Numbered from the stretch's first letter, positions 18,900-28,601 are shown. The stretch: DNA of 64,000 nt from Ruegeria sp. R14_0 (GCF_017743975.1 NZ_JAGHRC010000001.1:868001-932000); one strand, 5' to 3'. Notes: generated from the letters alone by a model not told the origin. Made by a program: numbers and translations.

Positions 18900-19462
18900 A
18901 TTCCACAGGCATTGCCCAACTTGCCGTACTGACCTTGACCAACCCGGCCCAAGCAGCCCGCCAGCTTTTGGCGCTGCGTCCGGGGCGCGAGGTTCTGTGG
19001 CTTGCCTTTGCCCTTGCTGTCATATTGAACGGCATAATCCAGTTGGGGATTGAACAGATGGTTCCGGTGCCCGAAGGGGAACCGGTTCTTCCGCCAGAGC
19101 CGATCTTTCTGGGCCTGCTGCGCTCGGCCGGTACCATGATGCTGAGCGTTGCTGCGTTTCTATTCGTCGGTCGGTTCCTGGGTGGTCGCGCCTCGTTCGA
19201 GGACATTCTGACGTTGACGATCTGGCTTCAATTTCTGCAGATCGCCGCGATGGTGGTAACGCTGGCGATCACGATTGTTCTGCCGTTCCTGATGGTGATG
19301 TTTTTGTTGGCAACAGCCGTGATCAGCCTTTATGTCACGCTACATTTCCTGAATGAAGCGCATCAATTCGGTTCGCTTGCAAAATCCTTTGGGGTCATCG
19401 TGTTATCTGCCTTGCTGGCAGTTCCCCTTGTCCTCGCACTTACGCCGGGCGGCCCGGTATAG
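18896..19462 (+). CDS. YIP1-family membrane protein B (suf operon)
   Basis: A 188-residue inner-membrane protein with about five hydrophobic segments. TNPAQAARQLLALRPGREVLWLA begins it, as in YIP1-domain proteins, followed by a proline-rich periplasmic-type loop (VPEGEPVLPPEP). Helices then cover most of residues 73-184. ATG at 18896 overlaps the previous stop by 4 bases; a longer frame from 18737 would overlap deeply and is rejected. sufS follows after 11 bases. It pairs with protein A, and similar proteins next to suf genes are worth checking across Rhodobacterales. Function is unknown. Confidence 0.75.
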   Translation: MNSTGIAQLAVLTLTNPAQAARQLLALRPGREVLWLAFALAVILNGIIQLGIEQMVPVPEGEPVLPPEPIFLGLLRSAGTMMLSVAAFLFVGRFLGGRASFEDILTLTIWLQFLQIAAMVVTLAITIVLPFLMVMFLLATAVISLYVTLHFLNEAHQFGSLAKSFGVIVLSALLAVPLVLALTPGGPV

Positions 19463-19473
19463 GGAAAAAGACC

Positions 19474-20694
<1,221 letters not shown>

Positions 20695-20701
20695 ATCCTG
20701 A

Positions 20702-20737
20702 CCGATCCGGGAAGATTTGCAGTTGCACCCGGATCGG
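20702..20737 (+). terminator. Hairpin at the end of the suf operon
   Basis: CCGATCCGGG (20702-20711) and CCCGGATCGG (20728-20737) form a perfect 10-bp stem with a 16-base loop, 7 bases after the sufS stop. There is no T-run, so it may stabilise the mRNA end or need Rho. Confidence 0.5.
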
Positions 20738-20760
20738 AACAAGGTTAGCTAACGGCCAAG

Positions 20761-20837
<77 letters not shown>

Positions 20838-20974
20838 CTTCTTCGTCCAGATCACGTCAAAACCCGACGGTTCGCGCAGGCCCATAAGCGCATTTGGCTT
20901 TTTGATATGGATGATACGCCACCGTCCAAGTGGTGCGATTGGATTGCAGTTGGTTGTTGTTGCTTGCGTTTCGC

Positions 20975-21178
20975 TTAAAACCGCGAAGCGAAAACCAGCA
21001 GCAGGTAGGCAGACAACGCAACAACAATGGCAAAAATGACCACAGGTGGCCGTTTCTTCCTGTTTTTGAATTCGTGCTGAAAGGCCCCGGCGTGGTATGC
21101 TAAATACAGTGCCACAGCCAGCAAGAACAAGGCTAAGGCATTAATGGTAAACGAAATCACGGGTAACGTCCTGAACAC
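20975..21178 (-). CDS. Small two-helix membrane protein
   Basis: A 67-residue protein with two hydrophobic helices (about residues 11-29 and 45-64) joined by a basic loop (HEFKNRKKRPP), a likely inner-membrane hairpin with the loop in the cytosol. It sits between tRNA-Arg and the collagen-like gene, facing the tRNA. I do not recognise the family. The clean helix-loop-helix pattern makes it more likely real than chance. Confidence 0.5.
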   Translation of the reverse strand: MFRTLPVISFTINALALFLLAVALYLAYHAGAFQHEFKNRKKRPPVVIFAIVVALSAYLLLVFASRF

Positions 21179-21232
21179 AACGGCAGCACGCTGCCTTTAG
21201 ATTACTGAGCCTAAGGTATCACTAGGGTACTT

Positions 21233-21526
21233 GTGAATACACTCAAATTAATTTCAGAATCCGTGGTTAATCAATCATTTTTGGCAACAAAACCTTCGGG
21301 TTTCCGTAGTAAAGGCAAAGGCACCCGCCCTTTTGCTAAAGTGTTGCTTCCAACGGACGACAACACGGGTCGCGCCCGAGCGCGCCGGTCGTTTCACAAC
21401 TGTTCCTTTGCCGTTAGCCTGGTAGTTGCGGGATTCATCCCAAGAGAAATGGACGAGGTAGAAGCGATGCTATCAACCCATGCCGCCGATACAGATCGTT
21501 CCGGATATCTACGGCAGATCGCCTGA
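21233..21526 (+). CDS. Doubtful 97-residue hypothetical protein
   Basis: A GTG-started frame. Its first third is A/T-rich and the rest is closer to genome codon use, ending REMDEVEAMLSTHAADTDRSGYLRQIA. No Shine-Dalgarno, signal peptide or known motif is seen. It lies alone in the 530-bp gap before the collagen-like gene. It may be a small gene or part of that gene's upstream region. Confidence 0.25.
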   Translation: MNTLKLISESVVNQSFLATKPSGFRSKGKGTRPFAKVLLPTDDNTGRARARRSFHNCSFAVSLVVAGFIPREMDEVEAMLSTHAADTDRSGYLRQIA

Positions 21527-21705
21527 AACGGCGCTACTTTGTCTTTGAACATGCGACTTCGGCGCAATGAAGTGACCGCGAATAAACCGGCGCTTTTTCA
21601 TGTTCTGCCACAAATATTAACAGACGCCGCTGTCCGTGGCTGGACATCAAATGCAGCCCTCCTGAAATCGAAATAACTCGCGTTCGAAGAAAGGAGTTCA
21701 TCACC

Positions 21706-22443
21706 ATGAAAGTCAAAAACAAAATCAGTGCCGCCATTCTGGCAATACCGGGCAGCCTGCTGGCCGCGGGGGTGGTCAATGCGGCCAACCTTACGAGTTT
21801 GGGTCGTCTGAGCGATGGAACCACAGTTTGGCGCATCACGAACGATTTGGATGCGCCTCAAACCGTGCGGTTGCAACAGTATGGCGGGACGTTCGACAAA
21901 GAGTTCGTCGTCAACCCGGGTACAACAATCGTTTACGGGGGAAAAGGTAACGGCGCTCAGACGCACAAAGCCTATTTCAACGGTGAAAGCACAACCAAAA
22001 CCAAGGCCGCGGGCAACCAGGCTTACAATCCATCGCAATCCGGTCCTGCCGGACCACAAGGCCCGCAAGGCGCGACCGGACCACAGGGTGAAACCGGGCA
22101 ACAAGGCGATGTGGGGCCGCAGGGTGAAACGGGACAAGTTGACTATGCGCGCATGATTCCTCTGCAAAACGAGATTGCCTCAAACCGGAATGCTATTGCG
22201 CGCAATGCGGAAAACATCGCCAACAATACGGCCGGAATCGCGGCGGCAATGTCCTTGGCGGCGTTGCAGCAGAATCCACATTACGACGGAATCCAGACAT
22301 CTTTCGGTCTTGGGTACTATGATGGAGAGACCGGGTACTCGGGATTGGTCGGTATGAAGTTGAACGACCGCATTTACGGCAACGTTGGTGTTTCGTACGG
22401 GACAGAGCCGGGTGCAGTTGCTTCGATCACGATAAGCTGGTGA
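21706..22443 (+). CDS. Collagen-like, YadA-anchor-type surface protein
   Basis: The 245-residue exported protein has four parts. A signal peptide ends near residue 26 (VVNA). A globular region follows (about 27-110, [19 protein letters not shown]). A collagen-like block of eleven Gly-X-Y triplets fills 113-145 ([19 protein letters not shown] and onward). Then come a short heptad-like coiled coil ([20 protein letters not shown]) and a C-terminal segment with beta-strand alternation ending in aromatic W ([20 protein letters not shown] to ASITISW), resembling a YadA/trimeric-autotransporter anchor. The likely product is a trimeric, rod-like outer-membrane protein. AAAGGAG lies 8 bases before the ATG. 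It is much smaller than typical adhesins. Confidence 0.75.
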   Translation: MKVKNKISAAILAIPGSLLAAGVVNAANLTSLGRLSDGTTVWRITNDLDAPQTVRLQQYGGTFDKEFVVNPGTTIVYGGKGNGAQTHKAYFNGESTTKTKAAGNQAYNPSQSGPAGPQGPQGATGPQGETGQQGDVGPQGETGQVDYARMIPLQNEIASNRNAIARNAENIANNTAGIAAAMSLAALQQNPHYDGIQTSFGLGYYDGETGYSGLVGMKLNDRIYGNVGVSYGTEPGAVASITISW

Positions 22444-22553
22444 TCGGACAAGGTGTTCGAGGTGCGTAATCCGATGCCGGCCTATTACTGCAAAGACTGA
22501 GCGCGGGACGACGCTCAATCAAAGTAGGAACGGCATTCTGGAGATCAGGGGCG

Positions 22554-23123
22554 TTAACCGCCCCAGCTGCGGACCTCGCCACAGTCCATGTGGACAAAGT
22601 TTGAACGGTAGTACTTGCCAACACCACCGGCGCGGCAGGACATGGCCGCTTTGGCCATTTGCGAAACCGAGCGCGACGACAGGCGCAGGTCAGCGGCCTG
22701 GCCTTTCATGTGCAGCGAGTTCTTTGCCACACGGCGCGAGCGCGAGCGCAGCATTGCGTTTGTTTGTGGTGAGCGATAGCCGGACAGCAGCGTGTAAGGC
22801 TCGTTTACGTCCAGCAGGTTGTGCGAAGCCGCCATAATATCGATGGTGCGCAGGTCCATGGATTTGACCTGATCGGTGCGCCAATCGCGCATGAAGTGGT
22901 TCACTTCCTTGACGGCGTCCTTGATGTATTTGCCATCCACCCAATAGATCATATCGATCCGTTCGCCGGTGCGGCCCGAATACATGCGGATACGACGGAT
23001 ATCGCCGCCGCCGCGCAAGAATCCTGCTGCGTTGGAATAAGTTGGTGCTGCTACAACTGCGGTTGCTGCAAATGCGCCCAATAGGGCACGCCGGGTCAAG
23101 CCCGATGTACTGCTCATCGTCAT
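22554..23123 (-). CDS. Tat-exported DUF882 (YcbK-like, peptidase M15-fold) protein
   Basis: A 189-residue protein with a twin-arginine signal (TRRALLGAFAATAVVAA, about residues 10-26) and a DUF882 domain. The domain has LLSGYRSPQTNAMLR, HMKGQAADLRL and NFVHMDCG, giving the His/Asp/His zinc ligands of M15-type murein peptidases. It is probably a periplasmic peptidoglycan endopeptidase. I chose ATG at 23123 (MTMSSTSGLTRR); ATG at 23117 is equally possible, and the frame reaches back to 23156. It diverges from the L,D-transpeptidase gene, another peptidoglycan enzyme, across a 355-bp region. Confidence 0.87.
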   Translation of the reverse strand: MTMSSTSGLTRRALLGAFAATAVVAAPTYSNAAGFLRGGGDIRRIRMYSGRTGERIDMIYWVDGKYIKDAVKEVNHFMRDWRTDQVKSMDLRTIDIMAASHNLLDVNEPYTLLSGYRSPQTNAMLRSRSRRVAKNSLHMKGQAADLRLSSRSVSQMAKAAMSCRAGGVGKYYRSNFVHMDCGEVRSWGG

Positions 23124-23280
23124 TTCAGTTTCGTCCCGTACTGTTCCTGCCTGCACACGATGTTACGCGCGCGGTGTTAATTTTTTCCCATCCCAGATGC
23201 GGGATTTATGACACAGCCGTGAACGGCCGCCAAGAAGTCTTTGAAATTCACCTTTTCAAGGGGGAATTTTCGGCAGTTTT

Positions 23281-23308
23281 TTGCGCAGGTGATGCAAATC
23301 GGTATAAT
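23281..23308 (+). promoter_or_regulatory. Sigma70-like promoter for the L,D-transpeptidase gene
   Basis: TTGCGC (23281-23286) and TATAAT (23303-23308) are spaced by 16 bases, the -10 being perfect consensus. Transcription would start near 23315, leaving a leader of about 165 bases. Confidence 0.55.
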
Positions 23309-23369
23309 ATTGAGGCAATTAAGCATTGGCGTACTGCAGCCGATGCAAACGCGCATCAGGCAGAAGGGG

Positions 23370-23388
23370 ATGCATCAATTTGATGCAT
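23370..23388. promoter_or_regulatory. Perfect 19-bp palindrome in the ldt leader
   Basis: ATGCATCAA-T-TTGATGCAT. Related GATGCA copies lie at 23291, 23342 (in GATGC-N6-GCATC), 23369 and 23382. Position between promoter and gene suggests an operator for an unknown regulator. Confidence 0.5.
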
Positions 23389-23478
23389 TTGTGAATGGAC
23401 AAATCCTTCGGCTGAAAACCATATTTTACCGACATGCGCCTCAGAACGCGCAAAGTATTGAATAATCAGGGCCATCCC

Positions 23479-25083
23479 ATGCGAGCTTTTTTACGATTGC
23501 CAACACGTCTTATTTTCGCCGCTTTTGTTTCGGCGGCAGCATCTGTGGCAAATGCCCAGTCTGCTCCGGATACCGCGTTTCAAATGGCGGTGGCCGAGTT
23601 CGCGCCTTCCGGATCAGGACTGGCGGATTTTTATCGCGGCAACAATTTTGCCCCGATCTGGGTTGGTGAAAGCGCGGAGCATCAGGCGCGCCGGGCCCGT
23701 TTGATCCGGGCGTTGTCGTCGACGGATTTGCATGGATTGCCGCAAGGCGACTACGACGTGTCGTCCCTTATGTCTCAGATGCAGGACGCACGTTCGCTGC
23801 GGGACCTGGGCGCGGTTGAAATTGCGCTGAGCCGCGCGTTTGTCCGCTATGCAGATGACCTCTACGCAGGCGCGTTGCGGCCTGCGCAAATTGACGATGG
23901 GCTGGTGCGCAAAGTCTCACGACTGTCCGCCGCAGAACACTTGCAGGCGCTGACGGCCGCTGACGGAGACGCGTATTTCGACGAACTCGCGCCGCAATCG
24001 GTTCAGTACCGAGCATTGATGAAACAGAAGCTGGCTCTTGAGGCGCTCGTCCATCAGGGTGGATGGGGTGCGTCCGTTCCGGTGGACAAGCTGGAGCTTG
24101 GGGACACAGGCCCCAATGTCATTAAGCTGCGGAACCGTTTGATTTCAATGGGCTATCTCAAGCCCACAGCCAACCCGGTGTTCGATGACGCGTTGCTGGC
24201 TGCGGTAAAGGATTTTCAGCAGGCGCATGGTCTGGCTGCGGACGGTGTCGCTGGTCAAGGGACGATTACCGAGCTGAACCGGACCGCGTCCGAGCGCCTG
24301 AAGGCCGTCTATGTCGCCCTGGAACGCGAGCGTTGGTTGCCGCGCGAGAGGGGTGAGCGGCACATTCTGGTAAATCAGGCGGATTTCTCGGCCAAGATCG
24401 TTGATGAAGGCCGGGTCACGTTTGAAACCCGCGCCGTGATTGGCAAAAACGTTCATGATCGCCGTAGCCCCGAGTTTTCGGACGAGATGGAGCACATGGT
24501 CATCAACCCCAGCTGGTATGTCCCGCGCTCGATCATCACCAAGGAGTACTTGCCCAAACTGCAGTCCAACCCGAACGCTGTGGGGCATATCCAGATCACG
24601 GATCGCAGCGGTCGCGTTGTGAACCGGGGTGCCGTGGATTTCACGCAGTTCAACACTCGGAACTTCCCGTTTGCGATGCGGCAGCCGCCCAGCAAAAGTA
24701 ATGCGCTGGGTCTGGTGAAGTTCATGTTCCCCAATAAGTACAACATCTATCTGCATGATACGCCTCAGAAATCTCTGTTCGCGCGCGAGGTGCGGGCGTT
24801 CTCGCATGGGTGTATCCGATTGGCGCAGCCGTTCGAGTTTGCATATGCGTTGTTGGCCAAGCAAGAGGAAGATCCAAAGGCGTTTTTCCATCGCATTCTG
24901 GCAACCGGCAAGGAAACGACAGTTCCGCTGGAACAGCATGTTCCGGTTCATCTGATCTATCGCACCGCCTATATTGGCCCGAAAGGTGAGGTGCAGTATC
25001 GCCGCGACGTCTATGACCGGGATCGGAAAATCTGGGAGGCTCTGCAGAAAGCAGGGGTGGCCCTGCCGGACGTTCAGGGGTAA
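23479..25083 (+). CDS. L,D-transpeptidase (YcbB-type)
   Basis: The 534-residue periplasmic enzyme cross-links peptidoglycan through 3-3 bonds. A signal peptide is followed by an N-terminal domain, a peptidoglycan-binding helix bundle (LELGDTGPNVIKLRNRLISM with AAVKDFQQAHGLAADGVAG) and a YkuD catalytic domain with SHGCIRLAQ, catalytic Cys445. The order matches E. coli YcbB/LdtD (615 residues). I chose ATG at 23479 because the signal peptide then starts directly; ATG at 23434 would add a basic, unlikely leader. lpxD follows after 36 bases, so envelope genes cluster here. Confidence 0.93.
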   Translation: MRAFLRLPTRLIFAAFVSAAASVANAQSAPDTAFQMAVAEFAPSGSGLADFYRGNNFAPIWVGESAEHQARRARLIRALSSTDLHGLPQGDYDVSSLMSQMQDARSLRDLGAVEIALSRAFVRYADDLYAGALRPAQIDDGLVRKVSRLSAAEHLQALTAADGDAYFDELAPQSVQYRALMKQKLALEALVHQGGWGASVPVDKLELGDTGPNVIKLRNRLISMGYLKPTANPVFDDALLAAVKDFQQAHGLAADGVAGQGTITELNRTASERLKAVYVALERERWLPRERGERHILVNQADFSAKIVDEGRVTFETRAVIGKNVHDRRSPEFSDEMEHMVINPSWYVPRSIITKEYLPKLQSNPNAVGHIQITDRSGRVVNRGAVDFTQFNTRNFPFAMRQPPSKSNALGLVKFMFPNKYNIYLHDTPQKSLFAREVRAFSHGCIRLAQPFEFAYALLAKQEEDPKAFFHRILATGKETTVPLEQHVPVHLIYRTAYIGPKGEVQYRRDVYDRDRKIWEALQKAGVALPDVQG

Positions 25084-25119
25084 GCACCGGGGGCAGGTCC
25101 TTAATTCGGGAAGCCCGTC

Positions 25120-26211
25120 ATGCAGTATACCATTCAGCAGATCGCCGAAGCCCTGGGTGCCGAAAGCCAGGGCGATCTGAGCGTTATCATCGAGCGCGCC
25201 GCAGAACCGGCCGATGCGGGACCATCCGATCTGGCCATGGCGATGTCGCCGAAATACACCGAAGCGCTCAGCGCCGGGGCTGCTCGTGCTGCCGTGTTGT
25301 GGGAAGGTGCCGATTGGCAAGCCCTGGGTTTGAGCGCAGCGATATTTGTGCCGCGTCCGCGCATGGCGATGGCTGGCATCACGGCGATGCTGGATCGCGG
25401 GCAGGGGGTTGAACCGGGTATTCACCCCTCGGCCGTGATCGACCCGACAGCAGAAATTGGCGAAGGAGCTGCGATCGGTCCATTGGCCGTCATCGGAGCG
25501 CGGGTGCGCATAGGAAAGGGCGCGGTGATCGGCCCGCACTGTGTCATCGGCATGGATGCGGTTCTGGGTGATAGTGCCATTCTGCGCGAGATGGTTAGCA
25601 TTGGCGCACGGGCGCAGATCGGGGATCGATTTATCGCGCAACCCGGGGCCCGGATCGGTGGCGATGGGTTCAGCTTTGTAACCCCCGAAGTCTCAGGTGC
25701 GGAAAACGCCCGAAAGACAATGGGCGATCAGGGCGAGGCTCGCGCGCAAAGTTGGCTGCGCATCCATTCCCTCGGTGCCGTGGAAATCGGTGACGATGTC
25801 GAGGTCGGTTCGAATTGTACCGTCGATAACGGCACTATTCGGAATACGCGCATCGGCGACGGTTCAAAACTCGATAACCTGGTCCACGTGGGGCACAATA
25901 CACGTGTGGGTCGCGATTGCCTGTTGTGTGGGCAAACCGGCGTGTCGGGTTCTGTAGAGATCGGAAACAACGTTGTTCTGGGCGGTCAGACTGGGGTGGT
26001 CGACAACATCTTTATCGGCGATGGTGTGATCTCGGGCGGGGGGACAAAAATTCTGTCCAATGTGCCTAAAGGGCGTGTGATCATGGGCTATCCGGGTATC
26101 AAAATGGAAAGCCATACAGACATTTACAAAGCGCAGCGGCGTCTGCCGCGTTTGGCGCGTGACGTAGAGGCGCTGAAAAAGGCTGTTTCCAAATTGCCTT
26201 CGAGTGATTAA
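25120..26211 (+). CDS. lpxD: UDP-3-O-acylglucosamine N-acyltransferase LpxD
   Basis: LpxD, 363 residues, adds the N-linked 3-hydroxy (or related) acyl chain from ACP to UDP-3-O-acylglucosamine in lipid A synthesis. The N-terminal uridine-binding domain (AEPADAGPSDLAMAMSPKYTEAL) is followed by a left-handed beta-helix of hexapeptide repeats (IDPTAEIGEGAAIGPLAVIG) and the catalytic histidine in LVHVGHNTRVGRDC. It lies outside the usual lpxD-fabZ-lpxA-lpxB cluster. Next come an acyl carrier protein (32 bases on) and a ketosynthase, suggesting a dedicated acyl supply. Confidence 0.94.
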   Translation: MQYTIQQIAEALGAESQGDLSVIIERAAEPADAGPSDLAMAMSPKYTEALSAGAARAAVLWEGADWQALGLSAAIFVPRPRMAMAGITAMLDRGQGVEPGIHPSAVIDPTAEIGEGAAIGPLAVIGARVRIGKGAVIGPHCVIGMDAVLGDSAILREMVSIGARAQIGDRFIAQPGARIGGDGFSFVTPEVSGAENARKTMGDQGEARAQSWLRIHSLGAVEIGDDVEVGSNCTVDNGTIRNTRIGDGSKLDNLVHVGHNTRVGRDCLLCGQTGVSGSVEIGNNVVLGGQTGVVDNIFIGDGVISGGGTKILSNVPKGRVIMGYPGIKMESHTDIYKAQRRLPRLARDVEALKKAVSKLPSSD

Positions 26212-26243
26212 ATCACCCTCAACAGGATAATCAGAGGATCGTC

Positions 26244-26501
26244 ATGAGCATCAGCGACCGCGTCATCGCAATCATTGCAGAGCAGGCCGTGCTGGAGCCG
26301 TCTGATGTGACCCCCGAAAGCACGCTCGAGGATCTGGGCATCGACAGCCTTGGTCTGGTCGAGAGCATTTTTGCGATCGAGGAAGAGTTCGACATTTCGG
26401 TGCCGTTCAATGCCAACGAACCCAGCGCCAGCGACTTTGACATCACGAACGTTGCGGCGATCATCGCCGGGATCGAAAAGCTGGTGTCGGAAAAGGTCTG
26501 A
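26244..26501 (+). CDS. Acyl carrier protein (paralogue next to lpxD)
   Basis: An 85-residue acyl carrier protein with phosphopantetheine serine Ser35 in LGIDSLGLVES and an acidic helix II (IFAIEEEFDISVPF). It differs from housekeeping AcpP in its C-terminal half (NANEPSASDFDITNVAAIIAGI). Its position between lpxD and a ketosynthase, with short gaps, suggests a specialised carrier for lipid A or another envelope lipid. It could also serve an unrelated small acyl pathway. Confidence 0.9.
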   Translation: MSISDRVIAIIAEQAVLEPSDVTPESTLEDLGIDSLGLVESIFAIEEEFDISVPFNANEPSASDFDITNVAAIIAGIEKLVSEKV

Positions 26502-26510
26502 CATAATCTC

Positions 26511-27719
26511 ATGAAACGCGTCGTTATTACCGGGGCCGGTACGATCAATTCACTGGGCCATTCGGTGGCCGATACGCTCGAGGCCATGCGGGAAGGGCGT
26601 TGTGGCATCTCTGACCTCGAGTTTCGGGATGTCGAGCGTTTGGCCATCAAGATCGGTGGGCAGGTTCGTGGCTTTGAGGCCGAGGGCCGGTTCAACCGTC
26701 AACAAATGAGCCTGTATGACCGGTTCACTCAATTCACGCTGACCGCAACGAAAGAGGCGATAGACCAGTCCGGGATTGAGTTTCACGGCGATCTGGCGGC
26801 GCGGTCTGGTGTGGTGCTTGGGACCGCCGGTGGCGGCGTTTCGACCTGGGACGACAATTACCGTTCTGTTTATGAGGATGGCAAAAACCGGGTTCACCCG
26901 TTTGTCGTTCCGAAACTGATGAACAACGCAGCCGCCAGCCACGTATCGATGGAACACAACCTGAAAGGGCCCAGCTTTACGGTCTCGACCGCGTGTGCTT
27001 CGTCCAACCACGCTATGGCGCTGGCGTTCCAAATGGTGCGCAGCGGCACAGCCCCGGCCATGGTGACGGGCGGTTCGGAATCGATGCTGTGTTTTGGCGG
27101 GGTGAAAGCCTGGGAAGGGCTGCGCGTGATGTCCAAGGACGCCTGCCGCCCGTTCAGCGCGAACCGGAACGGGATGGTTCAGGGCGAAGGCGCAGGTGTC
27201 TTCGTGTTCGAGGAGTACGAACACGCGCGCGCCCGTGGGGCTGATATTCTGTGCGAGGTCGTCGGTTTCGCGATGTCCTCCGACGCTGCAGATATCGTGA
27301 TGCCCAGCAAACAAGGGGCTTCGCGGGCCATGTCCGGCGCGCTGGCCGATGCGCGGATCAGCGCAGACAAGGTTGGCTATATCAACGCCCACGGCACCGG
27401 TACTGCGGCCAATGACAAGACGGAATGCGCGGCCGTTGCGGATGTGTTTGGCCCGCACGCGGATGAACTGATGATCTCATCCACCAAGTCGATGCACGGT
27501 CACCTGATCGGAGGCACAGGCGCGGTTGAGCTGTTGGCCTGCATCATGGCGTTGCGGGACGGTGTGATCGCGCCCACCATTGGATACGAAGAACCCGATC
27601 CAGAATGCGCGTTGGATATCGTGCCGAACGAAGCGCGCGAGGCGCGTGTCGATGTAGTCCTGAGCAACGCGTTTGCCTTTGGCGGCTTGAACGCGGTGCT
27701 GGCGCTGAAACGCGTTTAA
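26511..27719 (+). CDS. Beta-ketoacyl-ACP synthase (FabF-like)
   Basis: A 402-residue condensing enzyme of the FabF/KAS II fold. The nucleophile is Cys162 in VSTACASSN, with histidines in NAHGTGT and MHGHLIGGTGA and a conserved lysine in SSTKSMHGH. It condenses acyl groups with malonyl-ACP to make 3-oxoacyl-ACP. It starts 9 bases after the ACP stop. The first residues, MKRVVITGAGTINSLG, fit. It is likely a second, specialised ketosynthase rather than the housekeeping FabF, which usually sits with acpP and fabG. A bidirectional terminator follows. Confidence 0.93.
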   Translation: MKRVVITGAGTINSLGHSVADTLEAMREGRCGISDLEFRDVERLAIKIGGQVRGFEAEGRFNRQQMSLYDRFTQFTLTATKEAIDQSGIEFHGDLAARSGVVLGTAGGGVSTWDDNYRSVYEDGKNRVHPFVVPKLMNNAAASHVSMEHNLKGPSFTVSTACASSNHAMALAFQMVRSGTAPAMVTGGSESMLCFGGVKAWEGLRVMSKDACRPFSANRNGMVQGEGAGVFVFEEYEHARARGADILCEVVGFAMSSDAADIVMPSKQGASRAMSGALADARISADKVGYINAHGTGTAANDKTECAAVADVFGPHADELMISSTKSMHGHLIGGTGAVELLACIMALRDGVIAPTIGYEEPDPECALDIVPNEAREARVDVVLSNAFAFGGLNAVLALKRV

Positions 27720-27736
27720 GCCAACGACCTGATATA

Positions 27737-27775
27737 AAAAAGCGCCACCGAAGGACTTCGGCGGCGCTTATTTTA
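27737..27775. terminator. Bidirectional terminator
   Basis: AGCGCC-A-CCGAA pairs with TTCGG-C-GGCGCT (27741-27768), flanked by AAAAA on the left and TTATTTTATT on the right. It serves the ketosynthase (+) and the convergent IalB gene (-). Confidence 0.88.
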
Positions 27776-27786
27776 TTGAGCGTAGA

Positions 27787-28386
27787 TCAGTTCTGAAGAA
27801 CGTTCAAACCTTCGAACCCGGCGGTGAAGCCGGACAGCGAAACTTGCAGTTCCAAAAGCTGGTTGGGGGCCAGAACGGATACCAGCGACAGCTTGGCGGT
27901 CGAGCCGGCCTTCATCGCGTCCACATCCCCTTGGGTAAAGCCGAGCTGAGCAAGGCAGCCAACAGGGTTGCAGTGATGATAGTCATAGCGTTTGCCCGGG
28001 CCGCCATCGATCGAAAAGGCGATTTGTGCCTGAAGCATAGTTTCCAGCGGAACCACGACAGTTGCACCCGCAACGGCGGCAACGCCTTCGGGCAGCCGTT
28101 CAATGGTGATCTCTGCGATCGGTTGACCTTGCTCACCGGTCAGGATCTGGCGCATCGCGCAGGGATCTTCTTCGTTGTTGGTATTGATGCAAAGGATGGC
28201 CCAGTCGCCTTGTTCCTCTTTGATGTATTGCTCTCCCAGACGGGGGCCAGTTTCGCCCAAGTCCAGATCGGAACCGACCCCGGTCTGCGGTTGGGTTTCG
28301 GTGTCCTGTGTCGCCTCTTGGGCAAATGCAGCGCCGCTGCACAAGGCGGCGGTCACCAGGCTTACGGATAGGATGTTCTTGATCAT
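27787..28386 (-). CDS. Invasion-associated locus B (IalB) family protein
   Basis: A 199-residue exported protein with signal peptide (MIKNILSVSLVTAALCSGAAFA) and the IalB-type domain (GDWAILCINTNNEEDPCAMRQIL; KRYDYHHCNPVGCLAQLGF). Two cysteine pairs may form disulfides. The family was named from Bartonella, but it is common in free-living alphaproteobacteria, where the role is unknown; invasion should not be assumed. I chose ATG at 28386, which starts the signal peptide; the longer frame from 28443 has a basic, non-signal start. Confidence 0.85.
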   Translation of the reverse strand: MIKNILSVSLVTAALCSGAAFAQEATQDTETQPQTGVGSDLDLGETGPRLGEQYIKEEQGDWAILCINTNNEEDPCAMRQILTGEQGQPIAEITIERLPEGVAAVAGATVVVPLETMLQAQIAFSIDGGPGKRYDYHHCNPVGCLAQLGFTQGDVDAMKAGSTAKLSLVSVLAPNQLLELQVSLSGFTAGFEGLNVLQN

Positions 28387-28524
28387 AAGTGCCTCGGCAA
28401 TGTGTGTGTTGGACTTTTTCTTTCGTCTATCATCCCTCGCCAACAGTGTCAGCGGCTAAGGTGGCGCAATTCAAGATGTGATCGGATTTTTGCCGCCTTT
28501 CGAGGAGCAGAAAAGGGCAAGCTC

Positions 28525-28601
28525 ACAAACGACAAAGGGAGCCGATAGAGCGGCTCCCTTCGATATAATTTTCTCCCCGTCGGACTGGCCGACTTAGTTA
28601 T
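28525..28601 (-). ncRNA. Candidate small RNA 1
   Basis: On the minus strand TTGACC (28636-28631), a 17-base spacer and TAACGT (28613-28608) resemble a promoter. The predicted RNA of about 75 nt ends with the 10-bp hairpin AAGGGAGCCG/CGGCTCCCTT (28535-28560) and a T-rich tail. A second small hairpin (GTCGG/CCGAC) precedes it. No known family is recognised. Confidence 0.25.

Larger units (their letters stand above)
23124..23478. other. Divergent intergenic region with promoter and GATGCA repeats
   Basis: The 355-bp gap between two peptidoglycan genes holds a good sigma70-type promoter reading right and four copies of GATGCA, including a 19-bp perfect palindrome. No gene is seen in it. Confidence 0.6.

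Noticed and set aside
24145..25641. Long antisense frame across the L,D-transpeptidase and lpxD
   Set aside because: It spans two clear plus-strand genes and has no family features.
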